Source: Streptomyces sp. L-9-10
GTDB lineage: Bacteria; Actinomycetota; Actinomycetes; Streptomycetales; Streptomycetaceae
DNA: 64,000 bases
Reading direction: 5' to 3'
Assembly (NCBI RefSeq): GCF_004151105.1
Contig: NZ_PHRF01000172.1
Coordinates: 186,001 to 250,000, forward strand
Shown piece after piece: positions 16,248-27,587 of the stretch. Each line of letters starts with the position of its first letter. Within the stretch, counting starts at the first letter, position 1. Under the pieces are notes generated by a model, which was not told the origin of the DNA, made no database searches, and saw nothing but the letters and a program-made list of their open reading frames with translations. The translations under genes were made by a program, and so were the position numbers.

Positions 16248-16907
16248 CTATCCAGTACGCCCGTAGGGCTCGGGGGTGCGCCAGCGCTCGAACGGCTGGT
16301 CAAGGGTGTATCGCCCGTCCTCGCCGAGCAGCAGGGTGCGGGTCTCCCCGTTGCCCGGATTGGACAGGGACTCGAACTCCGCCACCGACCAGTGGAACCA
16401 CCGCATACAGAACAGCCGCATGGTCAGTCCGTGGGTCACCAGCAGCACGTTCTCCGGCGAGTCCGGTGTCTCGAAGCTCCGGTGGAGGGATTCCAGGAAC
16501 GCGCCGACGCGATCGTAGACATCGGCGCCCGACTCGCCCTGCGCGAAGCGGTAGAAGAAGTGCCCGTACGCGTCCCGGTAGCCCTTCTGCAGCCGGACGT
16601 CCTCCCGGTCCTGCCAGTTCCCCCAGTCCTGCTCGCGCAGCCGGGGTTCCTCCCGTATCCGCACCAGGCCGGGGTCGAGGCCGAACGCCTCGAACGTCTC
16701 GTGCGTGCGGCGGTAGGGGGAGACGAAGACGCTGACCGGCTCCCGGCCGAACAGCTCACGCAGGCGTACGCCGGTCTCCAGGGCCTGCCGCCTGCCCTTC
16801 TCGGTGAGCCTCAGGGCATGGTCGGGCTCGCGTTCGTACACCGTGTCGTCGTCGTTGCCTACCGACTCGCCGTGCCGGACGAGGACGATGCGCCGTGGTC
16901 GTGCCAT
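16248..16907 (-). CDS. Histidine phosphatase superfamily protein
   Basis: The 219-residue cytoplasmic protein has the phosphoglycerate-mutase-like catalytic motif LVRHGESVGN at residues 8-17 (phospho-accepting His), a conserved Arg in YRRTHETFE, a Glu in the FAQGESGADVYDRV segment, and the second catalytic His in LLVTHGLTMRLF. Length and motif order fit small histidine phosphatases acting on phospho-sugars or nucleotides. It starts the minus-strand pair with the ADP-ribosylglycohydrolase gene (12-bp gap). The substrate cannot be assigned. Confidence 0.88.
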   Translation of the reverse strand: MARPRRIVLVRHGESVGNDDDTVYEREPDHALRLTEKGRRQALETGVRLRELFGREPVSVFVSPYRRTHETFEAFGLDPGLVRIREEPRLREQDWGNWQDREDVRLQKGYRDAYGHFFYRFAQGESGADVYDRVGAFLESLHRSFETPDSPENVLLVTHGLTMRLFCMRWFHWSVAEFESLSNPGNGETRTLLLGEDGRYTLDQPFERWRTPEPYGRTG

Positions 16908-17046
16908 GCCACGACCCTAGAACGGTCCGCACCGGGCCGTGCCACCGCCCGGTGCGGACGGAGACCATCCGGCGTAGCACCTCCCGGGCCGCCTGCCGGC
17001 ACCGGGCAGCCGGCGGCGGGCTCCCGGACAGGGCCCGGCGGCCTGA

Positions 17047-17652
17047 TCACACCGTCCAGGTCGATTCGAGGTCGACGACGTCCCCGGCCAGCGCGGCCAC
17101 ATCCGCGGCCGTCTGCGCGCGCAGCGTCAGCCGCTCCACCCGTTCGACCCGGTACTTTCCGTGCTCGGCCGCCGACTGCCACATGGACAGCACTATGAAC
17201 TCATGGCCGGGCGCCTCTCCGAACAGCCCCCGCACCATGCCGGGCGACCCCGCCATCGCGGGGTTCCAGACCTTCTCCTGCATCAGCGCGAAATGCTCGA
17301 CCCGGTCCTCGTGCACCTTGCAGTGCGCTACCCGCACCACATCGGCGTCGGTGAAGCGCGGTTCGAAACCGGTCTTCACATCGAAGCGGTAGTCGAAGAG
17401 CTTGACCTGTATGTCGCGATGCGTCCCGGACTGTGCGGCGGCGAGCCGGTCGTGTGAGCGCGCCATGAACGAGTCGTAGAACGCGCGGCTCTCCCAGAAC
17501 GAGAAGACGTGCGCGACGCCCGGCCGCGCTCTGCTCCATCCTCCGCTCTGCCCCCGGAACCCCGGCTCACCGAGCAACCCCGCCCATTTCCGCTGCCCGC
17601 GCTCGAAACCTCGACGGTCGGTCACGGTGCAGCGAATCCACTTGACCAGCAC
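17047..17652 (-). CDS. DUF4937 (YdbC-like) family protein
   Basis: The 201-residue protein has the DUF4937 pattern: MLVKWIRCTV at the start, QRKWAGLLGEPGFRGQSGGW, then HVFSFWESRAFYDSFMARSHD, and a C-terminal half that looks like a second ferredoxin-like dimeric alpha-beta barrel (VVRVAHCKVHEDRVEHFALMQEKVWNPAMAG, EFIVLSMWQSAAEHGKY). Two such barrels in tandem suggest an antibiotic-monooxygenase-like fold. Function is unknown. The gene stands alone between the phosphatase and a divergent TerD gene. Confidence 0.8.
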   Translation of the reverse strand: MLVKWIRCTVTDRRGFERGQRKWAGLLGEPGFRGQSGGWSRARPGVAHVFSFWESRAFYDSFMARSHDRLAAAQSGTHRDIQVKLFDYRFDVKTGFEPRFTDADVVRVAHCKVHEDRVEHFALMQEKVWNPAMAGSPGMVRGLFGEAPGHEFIVLSMWQSAAEHGKYRVERVERLTLRAQTAADVAALAGDVVDLESTWTV

Positions 17653-17854
17653 CGCGCCATCGTACGGCGCGGAACGTGGCCTCGGTCACGCTCCTCAAGG
17701 ACGGGACGGAGCCACCGTTCGGACAGCCGACGCGGCGAGTATCGGCCAACGTGGCGTCAACTGGACAGATCGCGAGGCGGGTTGTCAGCGCCCCGGACTA
17801 GCCTTGTCCCCAAGGCTCGGAGATCCGGCCAGGTTCGGAAGAGGGGGAAGACTG

Positions 17855-18379
17855 GTGAGCAACCTCAACAGAGGGGTGGAGAAGATCGAGGTCACGCTCA
17901 AATGGGACCCCAGTCCCCTGGGCGCGCCCCCGCACGATCTCGACCTGGTCGCCGCGACGTACACCTCCGACGACCCGAGTGGCGCCCCCGCCTATCTGGT
18001 CCATTTCGACAGCCGTTCACCGGACGGCACGATCACACTGGACCGGCAGAGCCGGACGGGGCAGGGCTTCGGCTCCGACGAGGAGATGACGCTGGAGCTG
18101 GTGCGGCTGGCATCCTCCTACACCCGCGTGCTGGTGGGCGTGGCCATCCAGCAGCGCGACGGGCGGCGGACGTTCGGCGACATAGTCAATGCCTCGGTCC
18201 GTGTCCTGGAGGGGTACACGGAGTTGGCCGCCCACGGCTTCGACGGGGTGACCGGCTCCACGGCGGCCACGTTCGCGGAGTTCACCCGGGACGACTCGGG
18301 CGCCTGGCACTTCCGCACGACGGTGCGCGGATTCGACACCGACCTCCAGTCCTTCGACGCCCTGATGGGCGGCGCCTGA
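17855..18379 (+). CDS. TerD-family stress protein
   Basis: The 174-residue protein resembles the TerD calcium-binding fold: VEKIEVTLKWDPSPLG, then HDLDLVAATYTSDD, GTITLDRQSRTGQGFGSDEEMTLELVRLA and YTRVLVGVAIQQ. TerD paralogs are abundant in Streptomyces and are linked to stress and differentiation. GTG at 17855 is preceded by GAGGGGGAAG, a good ribosome binding site, and gives the conserved start VSNLNRGVEKIE. The paralog-typical GDNRTG loop is altered here, so calcium binding is not certain. It converges on nrdJ, with a hairpin between them. Confidence 0.85.
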   Translation: MSNLNRGVEKIEVTLKWDPSPLGAPPHDLDLVAATYTSDDPSGAPAYLVHFDSRSPDGTITLDRQSRTGQGFGSDEEMTLELVRLASSYTRVLVGVAIQQRDGRRTFGDIVNASVRVLEGYTELAAHGFDGVTGSTAATFAEFTRDDSGAWHFRTTVRGFDTDLQSFDALMGGA

Positions 18380-18389
18380 CCCGCGACGG

Positions 18390-18430
18390 CCCCGAGGGGC
18401 GGCGACCACTCGGGCCACCGCCCCTCGGGG
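18390..18430. terminator. Bidirectional terminator between the TerD gene and nrdJ
   Basis: A 13-bp perfect stem (CCCCGAGGGGCGG / CCGCCCCTCGGGG) with a 15-base loop sits in the 70-bp gap between convergent genes. Confidence 0.8.
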
Positions 18431-18449
18431 GGACTCATCTCGTTGCGGC

Positions 18450-21344
<2,895 letters not shown>

Positions 21345-21489
21345 GCCGCCTCCCATATACGTACAAAAACGCGCCGAAGTGCCATGTTCTTCCCGTGGCA
21401 CGGCGTGTGTGTCTGATGCCTCGGGTGCGCACAGGGGCACCCGTGACAGGTCTTCGTCACCGCGGAGCGGCCAGGATCGGGCCGGCCGG

Positions 21490-21999
21490 TCAGTCCGCGG
21501 CGATGGCGGGTACGGGGACCGCAGCGGCCCCGTCGACGCCTGTTTCCTCTGAGGGGGGCCGCTCGCGCAGTTCCGCGATGGCGGCCTCGAAGTCTTCGAG
21601 CGAGTTGAACGCCCGGTACACGGATGCGAAGCGCAGGTAGGCGACGAGGTCGAGTTCCCGCAGTGGGCCGAGTATGGCCAGTCCCACGTCGTGGGTGGTC
21701 AGCTCGGCGCTCCCGGTGGCGCGCACCGCTTCCTCGACCCGCTGGCCGAGCTGTGCGAGGGCGTCCTCGGTGACCGGCCGTCCCTGGCATGCCTTGCGCA
21801 CGCCGGAGATGACCTTGGTACGGCTGAAGGGTTCGGTCACGCCGCTGCGCTTGATCACCATCAGTGACGCGGTCTCCACCGTGGTGAAACGGCGGGAGCA
21901 GTCGGGGCACTGACGGCGGCGGCGGATCGACGTCCCGTCGTCGGTGGTGCGACTGTCGACGACACGGCTGTCGGGGTGCCTGCAGAAGGGACAGTGCAT
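21490..21999 (-). CDS. nrdR: Transcriptional repressor NrdR
   Basis: The 169-residue regulator represses ribonucleotide reductase operons in response to ATP/dATP. The N-terminal zinc ribbon is complete (MHCPFCRHPDSRVVDSR ... RRRRQCPDCSRRFTT) and is followed by an ATP-cone (residues ~49-140). The C-terminal extension is Ala/Pro-rich. Two direct-orientation NrdR boxes lie 112-160 bases upstream, indicating autoregulation of nrdRJ. Confidence 0.96.
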   Translation of the reverse strand: MHCPFCRHPDSRVVDSRTTDDGTSIRRRRQCPDCSRRFTTVETASLMVIKRSGVTEPFSRTKVISGVRKACQGRPVTEDALAQLGQRVEEAVRATGSAELTTHDVGLAILGPLRELDLVAYLRFASVYRAFNSLEDFEAAIAELRERPPSEETGVDGAAAVPVPAIAAD

Positions 22000-22110
22000 G
22001 GTTCCCTACCCTCCTTCACAGCGCGACTGAATAGCCCCGTCAGGGCCCGTAAACGAGCCCCTCGAAGCACCCCCAGCATAGGCGATGGCTTCACCCCCGA
22101 AAGCGGGGGG

Positions 22111-22128
22111 ACCACAACTTCTGGGTGG
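22111..22128 (-). promoter_or_regulatory. NrdR box 1
   Basis: ACCACAACTTCTGGGTGG aligns with the second box at 22142 (12 of 18 bases, core ACCACnAnnTCTGGG). The 31-bp offset, close to three helical turns, is the typical arrangement of paired NrdR boxes. Confidence 0.75.
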
Positions 22129-22141
22129 CTGAGACAATCCA

Positions 22142-22159
22142 ACCACTAGATCTGGGGTT
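22142..22159 (-). promoter_or_regulatory. NrdR box 2
   Basis: ACCACTAGATCTGGGGTT resembles the palindromic NrdR consensus built around a central TAGATCT-like core and repeats box 1 at a 31-bp offset in the same orientation. Confidence 0.78.
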
Positions 22160-22456
22160 TGACTGCATCCTATGCCCCGGCGCGTGTCGCGTGTCGAGGC
22201 GGGTGCCGGCACGGGCACCGGGAGGGGCGCGGGGCCCGGTCCGGGGGCGGATTCCCGGGGCCGGGCGGACCGGCCACGAGAGTACGGGAAGGGCGCGGCG
22301 CACGGCCTTCCGGGCCGCCCGGTGGAACACTGGCCGCCGCGGAGGGCGGCGGCCGGGAGCAGGACGGTACGGTGGCGACCGGCCCCGTACCGCGACCATC
22401 GAGCCTGCCTATACACCCAGTCAGATGCTCAAGACGGACTCTCCGCAATTTTTCAC

Positions 22457-22472
22457 TCGAACGTGTGTTTGG
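22457..22472 (+). promoter_or_regulatory. SOS (LexA) box of lexA
   Basis: TCGAACGTGTGTTTGG matches the actinobacterial LexA consensus TCGAAC-N4-GTTCGA at 10 of 12 specified positions. It overlaps the -35 hexamer of the predicted lexA promoter, as expected for autorepression. Confidence 0.8.
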
Positions 22473-22498
22473 CGCAACCTTTCGAAAGCTACTACCGT
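22469..22498 (+). promoter_or_regulatory. Predicted lexA promoter
   Basis: A -35-like TTGGCG at 22469-22474 is followed after 18 bases by TACCGT at 22493-22498, which fits the HrdB -10 form TANNNT. Transcription would begin near 22505, leaving a leader of about 30 bases before the GTG start. Confidence 0.55.
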
Positions 22499-22534
22499 TG
22501 TCCAGCTAGGGAGAACATTTCGAGAGGGGCCGAC

Positions 22535-23320
22535 GTGACCACCACCGCAGACAGCGCCACCATCACTGCCCAGGACCGCTCCCAGAGCCGACTCGAGCCG
22601 GTGCATGCCATGAATGACGTACTCACGAACCCGGAGGGCGCCAAGCCCACACGTTCGTTGCCCGGCCGACCTCCAGGAATCAGGGCGGACAGCTCCGGTC
22701 TCACGGACCGGCAGCGACGGGTCATCGAGGTCATCCGTGACTCCGTGCAGCGGCGCGGATACCCGCCTTCCATGCGGGAGATCGGCCAGGCCGTGGGCCT
22801 CTCCAGCACCTCTTCGGTCGCCCATCAGCTGATGGCTCTGGAGCGCAAGGGTTTCCTGCGGCGTGACCCGCACCGGCCGCGGGCGTACGAGGTGCGCGGC
22901 TCCGACCAGCCGAGCACCCAGCAGACGGACACGACCGGCAAGCCCGCCGCCTCGTATGTCCCGCTGGTCGGCCGGATCGCCGCCGGCGGACCGATCCTCG
23001 CGGAGGAGTCCGTCGAGGATGTCTTCCCGCTCCCCCGCCAGCTGGTGGGCGACGGAGAGCTGTTCGTGCTGAAGGTCGTCGGTGACTCGATGATCGAGGC
23101 CGCGATCTGCGACGGCGACTGGGTGACGGTCCGCCGACAGCCGGTCGCGGAGAACGGCGACATCGTCGCCGCGATGCTGGACGGCGAGGCGACGGTCAAG
23201 CGCTTCCGGCGCGAGGACGGTCATGTCTGGCTGCTCCCGCACAACGCGGCATACCAACCGATCCCCGGTGACGAGGCGACGATCCTCGGCAAGGTGGTGG
23301 CGGTCCTGCGCCGGGTGTGA
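22535..23320 (+). CDS. lexA: SOS repressor LexA
   Basis: The 261-residue protein represses DNA-damage genes and cleaves itself when stimulated by RecA filaments. It has a winged-helix domain (residues ~55-122; SMREIGQAVGLSSTSSVAHQL) and a C-terminal S24 peptidase domain with the cleavage bond at Ala150-Gly151 (GRIAAGG), catalytic Ser185 in GDSMIEAA and catalytic Lys222 in GEATVKRF. All are intact. GTG at 22535 follows GAGAGGGG; the N-terminal 50 residues are a longer, poorly conserved tail, so an internal ATG (MNDVL) is a possible alternative start. Confidence 0.95.
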   Translation: MTTTADSATITAQDRSQSRLEPVHAMNDVLTNPEGAKPTRSLPGRPPGIRADSSGLTDRQRRVIEVIRDSVQRRGYPPSMREIGQAVGLSSTSSVAHQLMALERKGFLRRDPHRPRAYEVRGSDQPSTQQTDTTGKPAASYVPLVGRIAAGGPILAEESVEDVFPLPRQLVGDGELFVLKVVGDSMIEAAICDGDWVTVRRQPVAENGDIVAAMLDGEATVKRFRREDGHVWLLPHNAAYQPIPGDEATILGKVVAVLRRV

Positions 23321-23340
23321 GCACTCCACCGGCTCCGACC

Positions 23341-23375
23341 GGGCCCCGGAACCCACTGCGCCGGTTCCGGGGCCC
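23341..23375 (+). terminator. Hairpin terminator after lexA
   Basis: A 13-bp perfect stem (GGGCCCCGGAACC / GGTTCCGGGGCCC) with a 9-base loop begins 20 bases past the lexA stop. Confidence 0.82.
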
Positions 23376-23422
23376 TGCTGTGTTTTCGAGGCTTCGCGTT
23401 CGAGGCTCTGTGTTCGACGCTC

Positions 23423-23452
23423 TGTCGCCTGTCCGCCTGTCGCCTGTCCGCC
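23423..23452. repeat. Two exact 15-bp tandem repeats
   Basis: TGTCGCCTGTCCGCC occurs twice head-to-tail between the lexA terminator and the end of the convergent helicase gene. Confidence 0.85.
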
Positions 23453-23467
23453 TCCGGACCAAAGGCC

Positions 23468-25438
23468 TCAGTGCCCCTCGGCCTGGGCCACCGCGTCGAT
23501 GGACGCGAGGGAGCGCCGTACCTGATTACGGTCCGTGGTGTACCAGAAGTCGGGCAGTGACGCCCGCAGGAAGCTGCCGTACCGCGCGTTGGCCAGCCTC
23601 GGGTCCAGTACGGCCACGACGCCCCGGTCCCCGCTCGCCCGCACCAGACGTCCGGCGCCCTGGGCCATCAGCAGGGCGGCATGCGTCGCCGCCACGGCCA
23701 TGAACCCATTGCCGCCGGCCTCCTCGACCGCCTTCTGCCGCGCGCTCATCAGCGGATCGTCGGGGCGGGGGAAGGGAATCCGGTCCATCACCACGAGCTG
23801 GGAGCTGGGGCCCGGCACATCGACGCCCTGCCACAGGGACAGCGTGCCGAACAGACAGGTCTTCGGATCGGCGGCGAACGCCTTGATCAGCTCGCCGAGC
23901 GTCTCCTCGCCCTGGAGCAGGATCGGGACGTCGAGCCTGCCCCGCAGCTCCTCGGCTGCCGCCTGGGCGGCCCGCATCGAGGAGAAGAGCCCGAGCGTAC
24001 GGCCGCCCGCCGCCTCCACCAGCTCCGCCAGCTCATCCATCATGTCGCCGCGCGAGCCCTCCCGGCCGGGCGTGGCCAGATGGCGTGCGACATAGAGGAT
24101 GCCCTGCTTGCGGTAGTCGAAGGGCGAGCCCACATCGATGCCCTTCCACTGCGGGACGTCGTCGCCCTCGGTGCCTTCCGGCGCCAGCCCCAGCGAGGCG
24201 CCCACACCGTTGAAGTCGCCGCCGAGCTTCAGCGTCGCGGAGGTGAGCACGACGGAGCGGTCGGTGAAGAGCTTCTCCCGCAGCAGTCCCGAGACCGAGA
24301 GCGGGGCGACGCGCAGGGACGCGCCGAACCGGTCGTGCCGTTCGTACCAGACCACGTCCCACTCGGAACCGTTGGCGATCCGCTCGGCCACGCCATGGAC
24401 GGATTCGACGGAGGCCAGGGCCTGCTTCCGTACGACATCCTCGTCCTGGACGGACTTGTCACGGGTGGAGCCGAGCGCCGAGATCACCGTACGGGCCGCG
24501 TCGCGCAGCGCCATCAGTGCGTAGCCGAGGTCCTCGGGGATCTCTTCGAGCCGCCCGGGGAGGGCCAGCTCCATCAGCCGCTCGAAGGTCTCGGCCGCCG
24601 TCTGCAGGGCATCCGCGGCCTTCTCGTTGACCAGCTTCGCCGAGCGCCGCACGGCGCGGTGGACCTGCCCCGGGGTCAGCTCGCCGGTGGCGACTCCGGT
24701 GACCCGCGAGACCAGTTCATGGGCCTCGTCGACGATCAGCACCTCGTGCTGCGGAAGCACGGGGGCGCCCTCGATCGCGTCGATCGCCAGAAGCGCGTGG
24801 TTGGTGACGACGACATCGGCGAGCTTGGCACGCTCACGCGCCAGCTCGGCGAAGCACTCCGCGCCGTAGGCGCATTTCGAGGCCCCCAGGCACTCCCGCG
24901 ACGAGACGGAGACCTGGGACCAGGCGCGGTCGGAGACACCGGGGGTCAGATTGTCGCGGTCGCCGGTCTCGGTCTCGTCCGCCCAGTCCCGCATCCGCAG
25001 CAGGTCCTGGCCCAGCTTGCTGGTGGGCGCGGCCGCCTCGAACTGGTCGAAGAGGCCGTCCTCCTCGTCCTGCGGCATCCCCTCGTGCAGCCGGTGCAGA
25101 CAGAGATAGTTCGAGCGGCCCTTGAGCATGGCGAACTCGGGCCGCCGCCGCAGCAGGGGATGCAGCGCGTCGACCGTACGTGGAAGGTCTCGCTCCACGA
25201 GCTGGCGCTGCAACGCCAGGGTGGCCGTGGCCACCACGACCCGCTCGCCGTGGGCCAGGGCCGGCACCAGATAGCCCAGTGACTTACCGGTGCCGGTGCC
25301 GGCCTGGACGAGCAGATGGGACGGGGCGTCGATGGCTTCGGCGACGGCCTCGGCCATGGTGACCTGGCCTGGTCGTTCCACACCGCCGACGGAGCTGACG
25401 GCGGCGTGGAGGAGCTCGGGGAGTGATGGCTTCGTCAT
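23468..25438 (-). CDS. DinG/YoaA-like ATP-dependent DNA helicase (XPD family)
   Basis: The 656-residue superfamily 2 helicase has Walker A LLVQAGTGTGKSLGYL (residues ~42-57), DEAH box VLIVDEAHELVSRV, motif VTSATL (as VVLTSATLKLGG), and the C-terminal helicase motif MAQGAGRLVRASGDRG. Four Cys (YLC, REC, SKC, AEC between about residues 110 and 200) are spaced as in the iron-sulfur cluster of XPD/DinG enzymes. The family unwinds DNA 5' to 3' and resolves R-loops and G-quadruplexes. It lies convergent to lexA and 38 bp downstream of the siderophore operon on the same strand, so read-through is possible. Confidence 0.9.
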   Translation of the reverse strand: MTKPSLPELLHAAVSSVGGVERPGQVTMAEAVAEAIDAPSHLLVQAGTGTGKSLGYLVPALAHGERVVVATATLALQRQLVERDLPRTVDALHPLLRRRPEFAMLKGRSNYLCLHRLHEGMPQDEEDGLFDQFEAAAPTSKLGQDLLRMRDWADETETGDRDNLTPGVSDRAWSQVSVSSRECLGASKCAYGAECFAELARERAKLADVVVTNHALLAIDAIEGAPVLPQHEVLIVDEAHELVSRVTGVATGELTPGQVHRAVRRSAKLVNEKAADALQTAAETFERLMELALPGRLEEIPEDLGYALMALRDAARTVISALGSTRDKSVQDEDVVRKQALASVESVHGVAERIANGSEWDVVWYERHDRFGASLRVAPLSVSGLLREKLFTDRSVVLTSATLKLGGDFNGVGASLGLAPEGTEGDDVPQWKGIDVGSPFDYRKQGILYVARHLATPGREGSRGDMMDELAELVEAAGGRTLGLFSSMRAAQAAAEELRGRLDVPILLQGEETLGELIKAFAADPKTCLFGTLSLWQGVDVPGPSSQLVVMDRIPFPRPDDPLMSARQKAVEEAGGNGFMAVAATHAALLMAQGAGRLVRASGDRGVVAVLDPRLANARYGSFLRASLPDFWYTTDRNQVRRSLASIDAVAQAEGH

Positions 25439-25476
25439 AGCCCGACCACCCTACGGGGCCCCGCTGACAACGGACG

Positions 25477-27468
25477 TCACTCGCTCGTCCGCCGGACGGC
25501 GAGCGGGTTGGGAACCGTACCGTGCACGGCGGCGTGCGGCCGGTGGGCGCGGTCCCGGTAGCCGTCGAGATGCAGCCGGTTCCGGTTGAGGCAGAGGCGC
25601 TCGATGCGGGGCGTGAGCAGATCGAATGTCTCGAAACGTTCCTTCAGTTCCGGGAACCGTGACTGGTACCGCAGGATCTCCGCCCGTACGAGGAACCAGA
25701 ACTCTTCCTCGGACACGCCCAGTTGGTCCTGGCACAGCGGCGCGAGATAGCGGAAGACGCCGACGAAGAGCCCTGAATGGATGAACTGGGTGAGGAAGGA
25801 CGGCTCTTCCGTCAGAAGGACGCTCTTCACGTCCGCGGGCATCGAGTCGTGCTCGGGCAGCGGCCGCGCGCTGATGTTCACATCGTCGACGAAGTCCTTG
25901 ATGGCGAGCCGTACCGGCACGTCCTGGCCGTCGAAGACGACGATCGCGTTCTCGCCGTGCGGGGAGAAGACCGTCCCGTAGCGGTAGAGGAAGTGCAGCA
26001 GAGGCGGCAGCAGCGCGGAGAAGAGCCGCTGAAGCCAGTCGGCGGGCGTGAGTCCCGAGCGCGCGACCAGTTCGGCGGTGAACGCCAGGCCGTGCGGATC
26101 CGTATGGATGAGGGAGGCGAGCGTACGGGCGCGCTCACCGGATGCCAGCCGGGCCTGGAGGGGCTCGCGCCAGATCGCGCCGAGCAGTTCCTTGTACTGG
26201 TAAGGGACCTCGGGGAGATGGTCGTAGAGGGGATGTTCGACCGTGACGGAGGCGACTTCACCGAGCAGGATCACACCGCAGTCGTCGCGGAGGAAGGTGT
26301 CCGCGTCGCGCACCGCGTGCATCCACGCGGTGACGGCGGGGGCGGCGAGCGTGCGCTCCGTGGGAAGGCCGCGCCAGACGAGGGTGTTGAGGATGGACAG
26401 CGGCAGTTTGACCGTGTGCCGGTCGGGCCGTCCGAGGTTGAGGAAGGTGCGGATGGACTGCTGCGGCAGCCGGAGATCCCCGTCGGTGGGGAGCGGGACG
26501 ATCGCTCCCTCGGCTATGGCGGGGGCGTAGAGCTGAAGCAGTACCTCGTCCCACTGCCAGGGGTGCACAGGGAGGTAGAGATAACCGGCGGGGTCGAGCC
26601 CCCGGCTGCGGAGTATGGAGTCGAAGCGCTCGCGGACGGCGTCGTCGAGTTCGCCGGCGTAGAGCCGGTCGGGCGCTTCCAGCGCGCCGACTCCCCGGTA
26701 GGTGGCGAGCGAGGTGCTGGCCGCGATCCAGGGGAGCCGGGTGGGTGTACGGGCCTCGGGCGCCCAGCGGTCGGCGTCGGTGGCGGAGAAGCCGCCCCGG
26801 CCCTTGTTGAGGACGATCCAGGGGTGGCCGGTCTGGTGTCCTTCGAGTTCGGCGTAGCCGAGGTCGGCGAGGCGTGCGGCGCTGAGGGCGGTGTGGTCGA
26901 GCTTCGCGTCGGCGGCGATGGTGGTGGTGAGCTCGCGGACGAGATGGCCCAGGGTCGCACCGTCGAGGGCGAGCAGCCGGCGGGACAGCAGCAGAAAGCG
27001 CAGGGGGTCCGTGAAGCGCCGGCCGTCGCAGGCGAGGGAGCCGGGGTCGACGCGCCAGCTGCCGTAGGCGCCGCGTGTCGCGCGGAAGGTGAGCGTCTCG
27101 CCGTCGTCGAGAGTGAGGGCGTACAGGAGTCCGTCCGCTGAGGCGTACGAGTGGTGCGAGCCAGGTGAATCAGGCGCATCGGGCCCGGAAGCCTCGTCGG
27201 GCGACGGGACCGCTGCCGGTGCCGGTGCCCGGACCGCTGCTGGGGCCGGTGCCACTGCCGGGACCGGCTCGATGATCTCCTCGTACGCGAACTCACCGAT
27301 CAGTTTGGCGAGAAGGCGGCCGGCGACCCGCTCCCAGGTCCGCGGGTTCAGCTCGGGTGGGGAGAACAGGCCGGCCGGCTCGGTGGAACGGGTGGAACCG
27401 CTGGAATCGCTGGAGGATATGGGGCCGGTGGGGCCGGCGGAGTCATGGGTCGCAGGGGACGTCGGCAC
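25477..27468 (-). CDS. NIS siderophore synthetase, IucA/IucC family (second in operon)
   Basis: The 663-residue enzyme belongs to the nucleotide-dependent siderophore synthetases that adenylate a carboxylate such as citrate or succinate and join it to an amine. Visible features are the substrate/nucleotide motif EGHQTGHPWIVLNKGRGGFS (residues ~205-225), LPVHPWQWDEVL, QQSIRTFLNLG and the C-terminal FhuF-like iron-transport half with HGENAIVVFDGQDVPVRLAIKDFVDDVN. The first ~110 residues are Ser/Pro/Ala-rich with a PAVAPAPAAVRAPAPAAV linker. It is the last gene of the minus-strand siderophore operon and is separated by 119 bp from the acetyltransferase gene. The substrate cannot be assigned. Confidence 0.9.
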   Translation of the reverse strand: MPTSPATHDSAGPTGPISSSDSSGSTRSTEPAGLFSPPELNPRTWERVAGRLLAKLIGEFAYEEIIEPVPAVAPAPAAVRAPAPAAVPSPDEASGPDAPDSPGSHHSYASADGLLYALTLDDGETLTFRATRGAYGSWRVDPGSLACDGRRFTDPLRFLLLSRRLLALDGATLGHLVRELTTTIAADAKLDHTALSAARLADLGYAELEGHQTGHPWIVLNKGRGGFSATDADRWAPEARTPTRLPWIAASTSLATYRGVGALEAPDRLYAGELDDAVRERFDSILRSRGLDPAGYLYLPVHPWQWDEVLLQLYAPAIAEGAIVPLPTDGDLRLPQQSIRTFLNLGRPDRHTVKLPLSILNTLVWRGLPTERTLAAPAVTAWMHAVRDADTFLRDDCGVILLGEVASVTVEHPLYDHLPEVPYQYKELLGAIWREPLQARLASGERARTLASLIHTDPHGLAFTAELVARSGLTPADWLQRLFSALLPPLLHFLYRYGTVFSPHGENAIVVFDGQDVPVRLAIKDFVDDVNISARPLPEHDSMPADVKSVLLTEEPSFLTQFIHSGLFVGVFRYLAPLCQDQLGVSEEEFWFLVRAEILRYQSRFPELKERFETFDLLTPRIERLCLNRNRLHLDGYRDRAHRPHAAVHGTVPNPLAVRRTSE

Positions 27469-27587
27469 GTGGACTCCTCGGGGAGGGAACCGATGGGATC
27501 GAGGTCATCGAGTTGTAGGGCGGTCGGGCGGGGCGGGCATCGCGGCGGGACGGGCGTCGAGGCGGGCCGGCCACAAGAGCGGGTCTT

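Larger units (their letters stand above)
22000..22534. other. Divergent nrdR/lexA regulatory region
   Basis: This 535-bp space separates nrdR (leftward) and lexA (rightward). It holds two NrdR boxes, an SOS box and a lexA promoter described separately. The middle (22180-22400) is very GC-rich with short G/C runs and no credible coding sequence or recognised RNA. No B12 riboswitch was recognised. Confidence 0.6.

Noticed and set aside
22000..22534. Possible B12 riboswitch between nrdR and lexA
   Set aside because: No B12-box or conserved cobalamin-aptamer elements were recognised by eye; NrdR boxes explain the nrdR-proximal part better.
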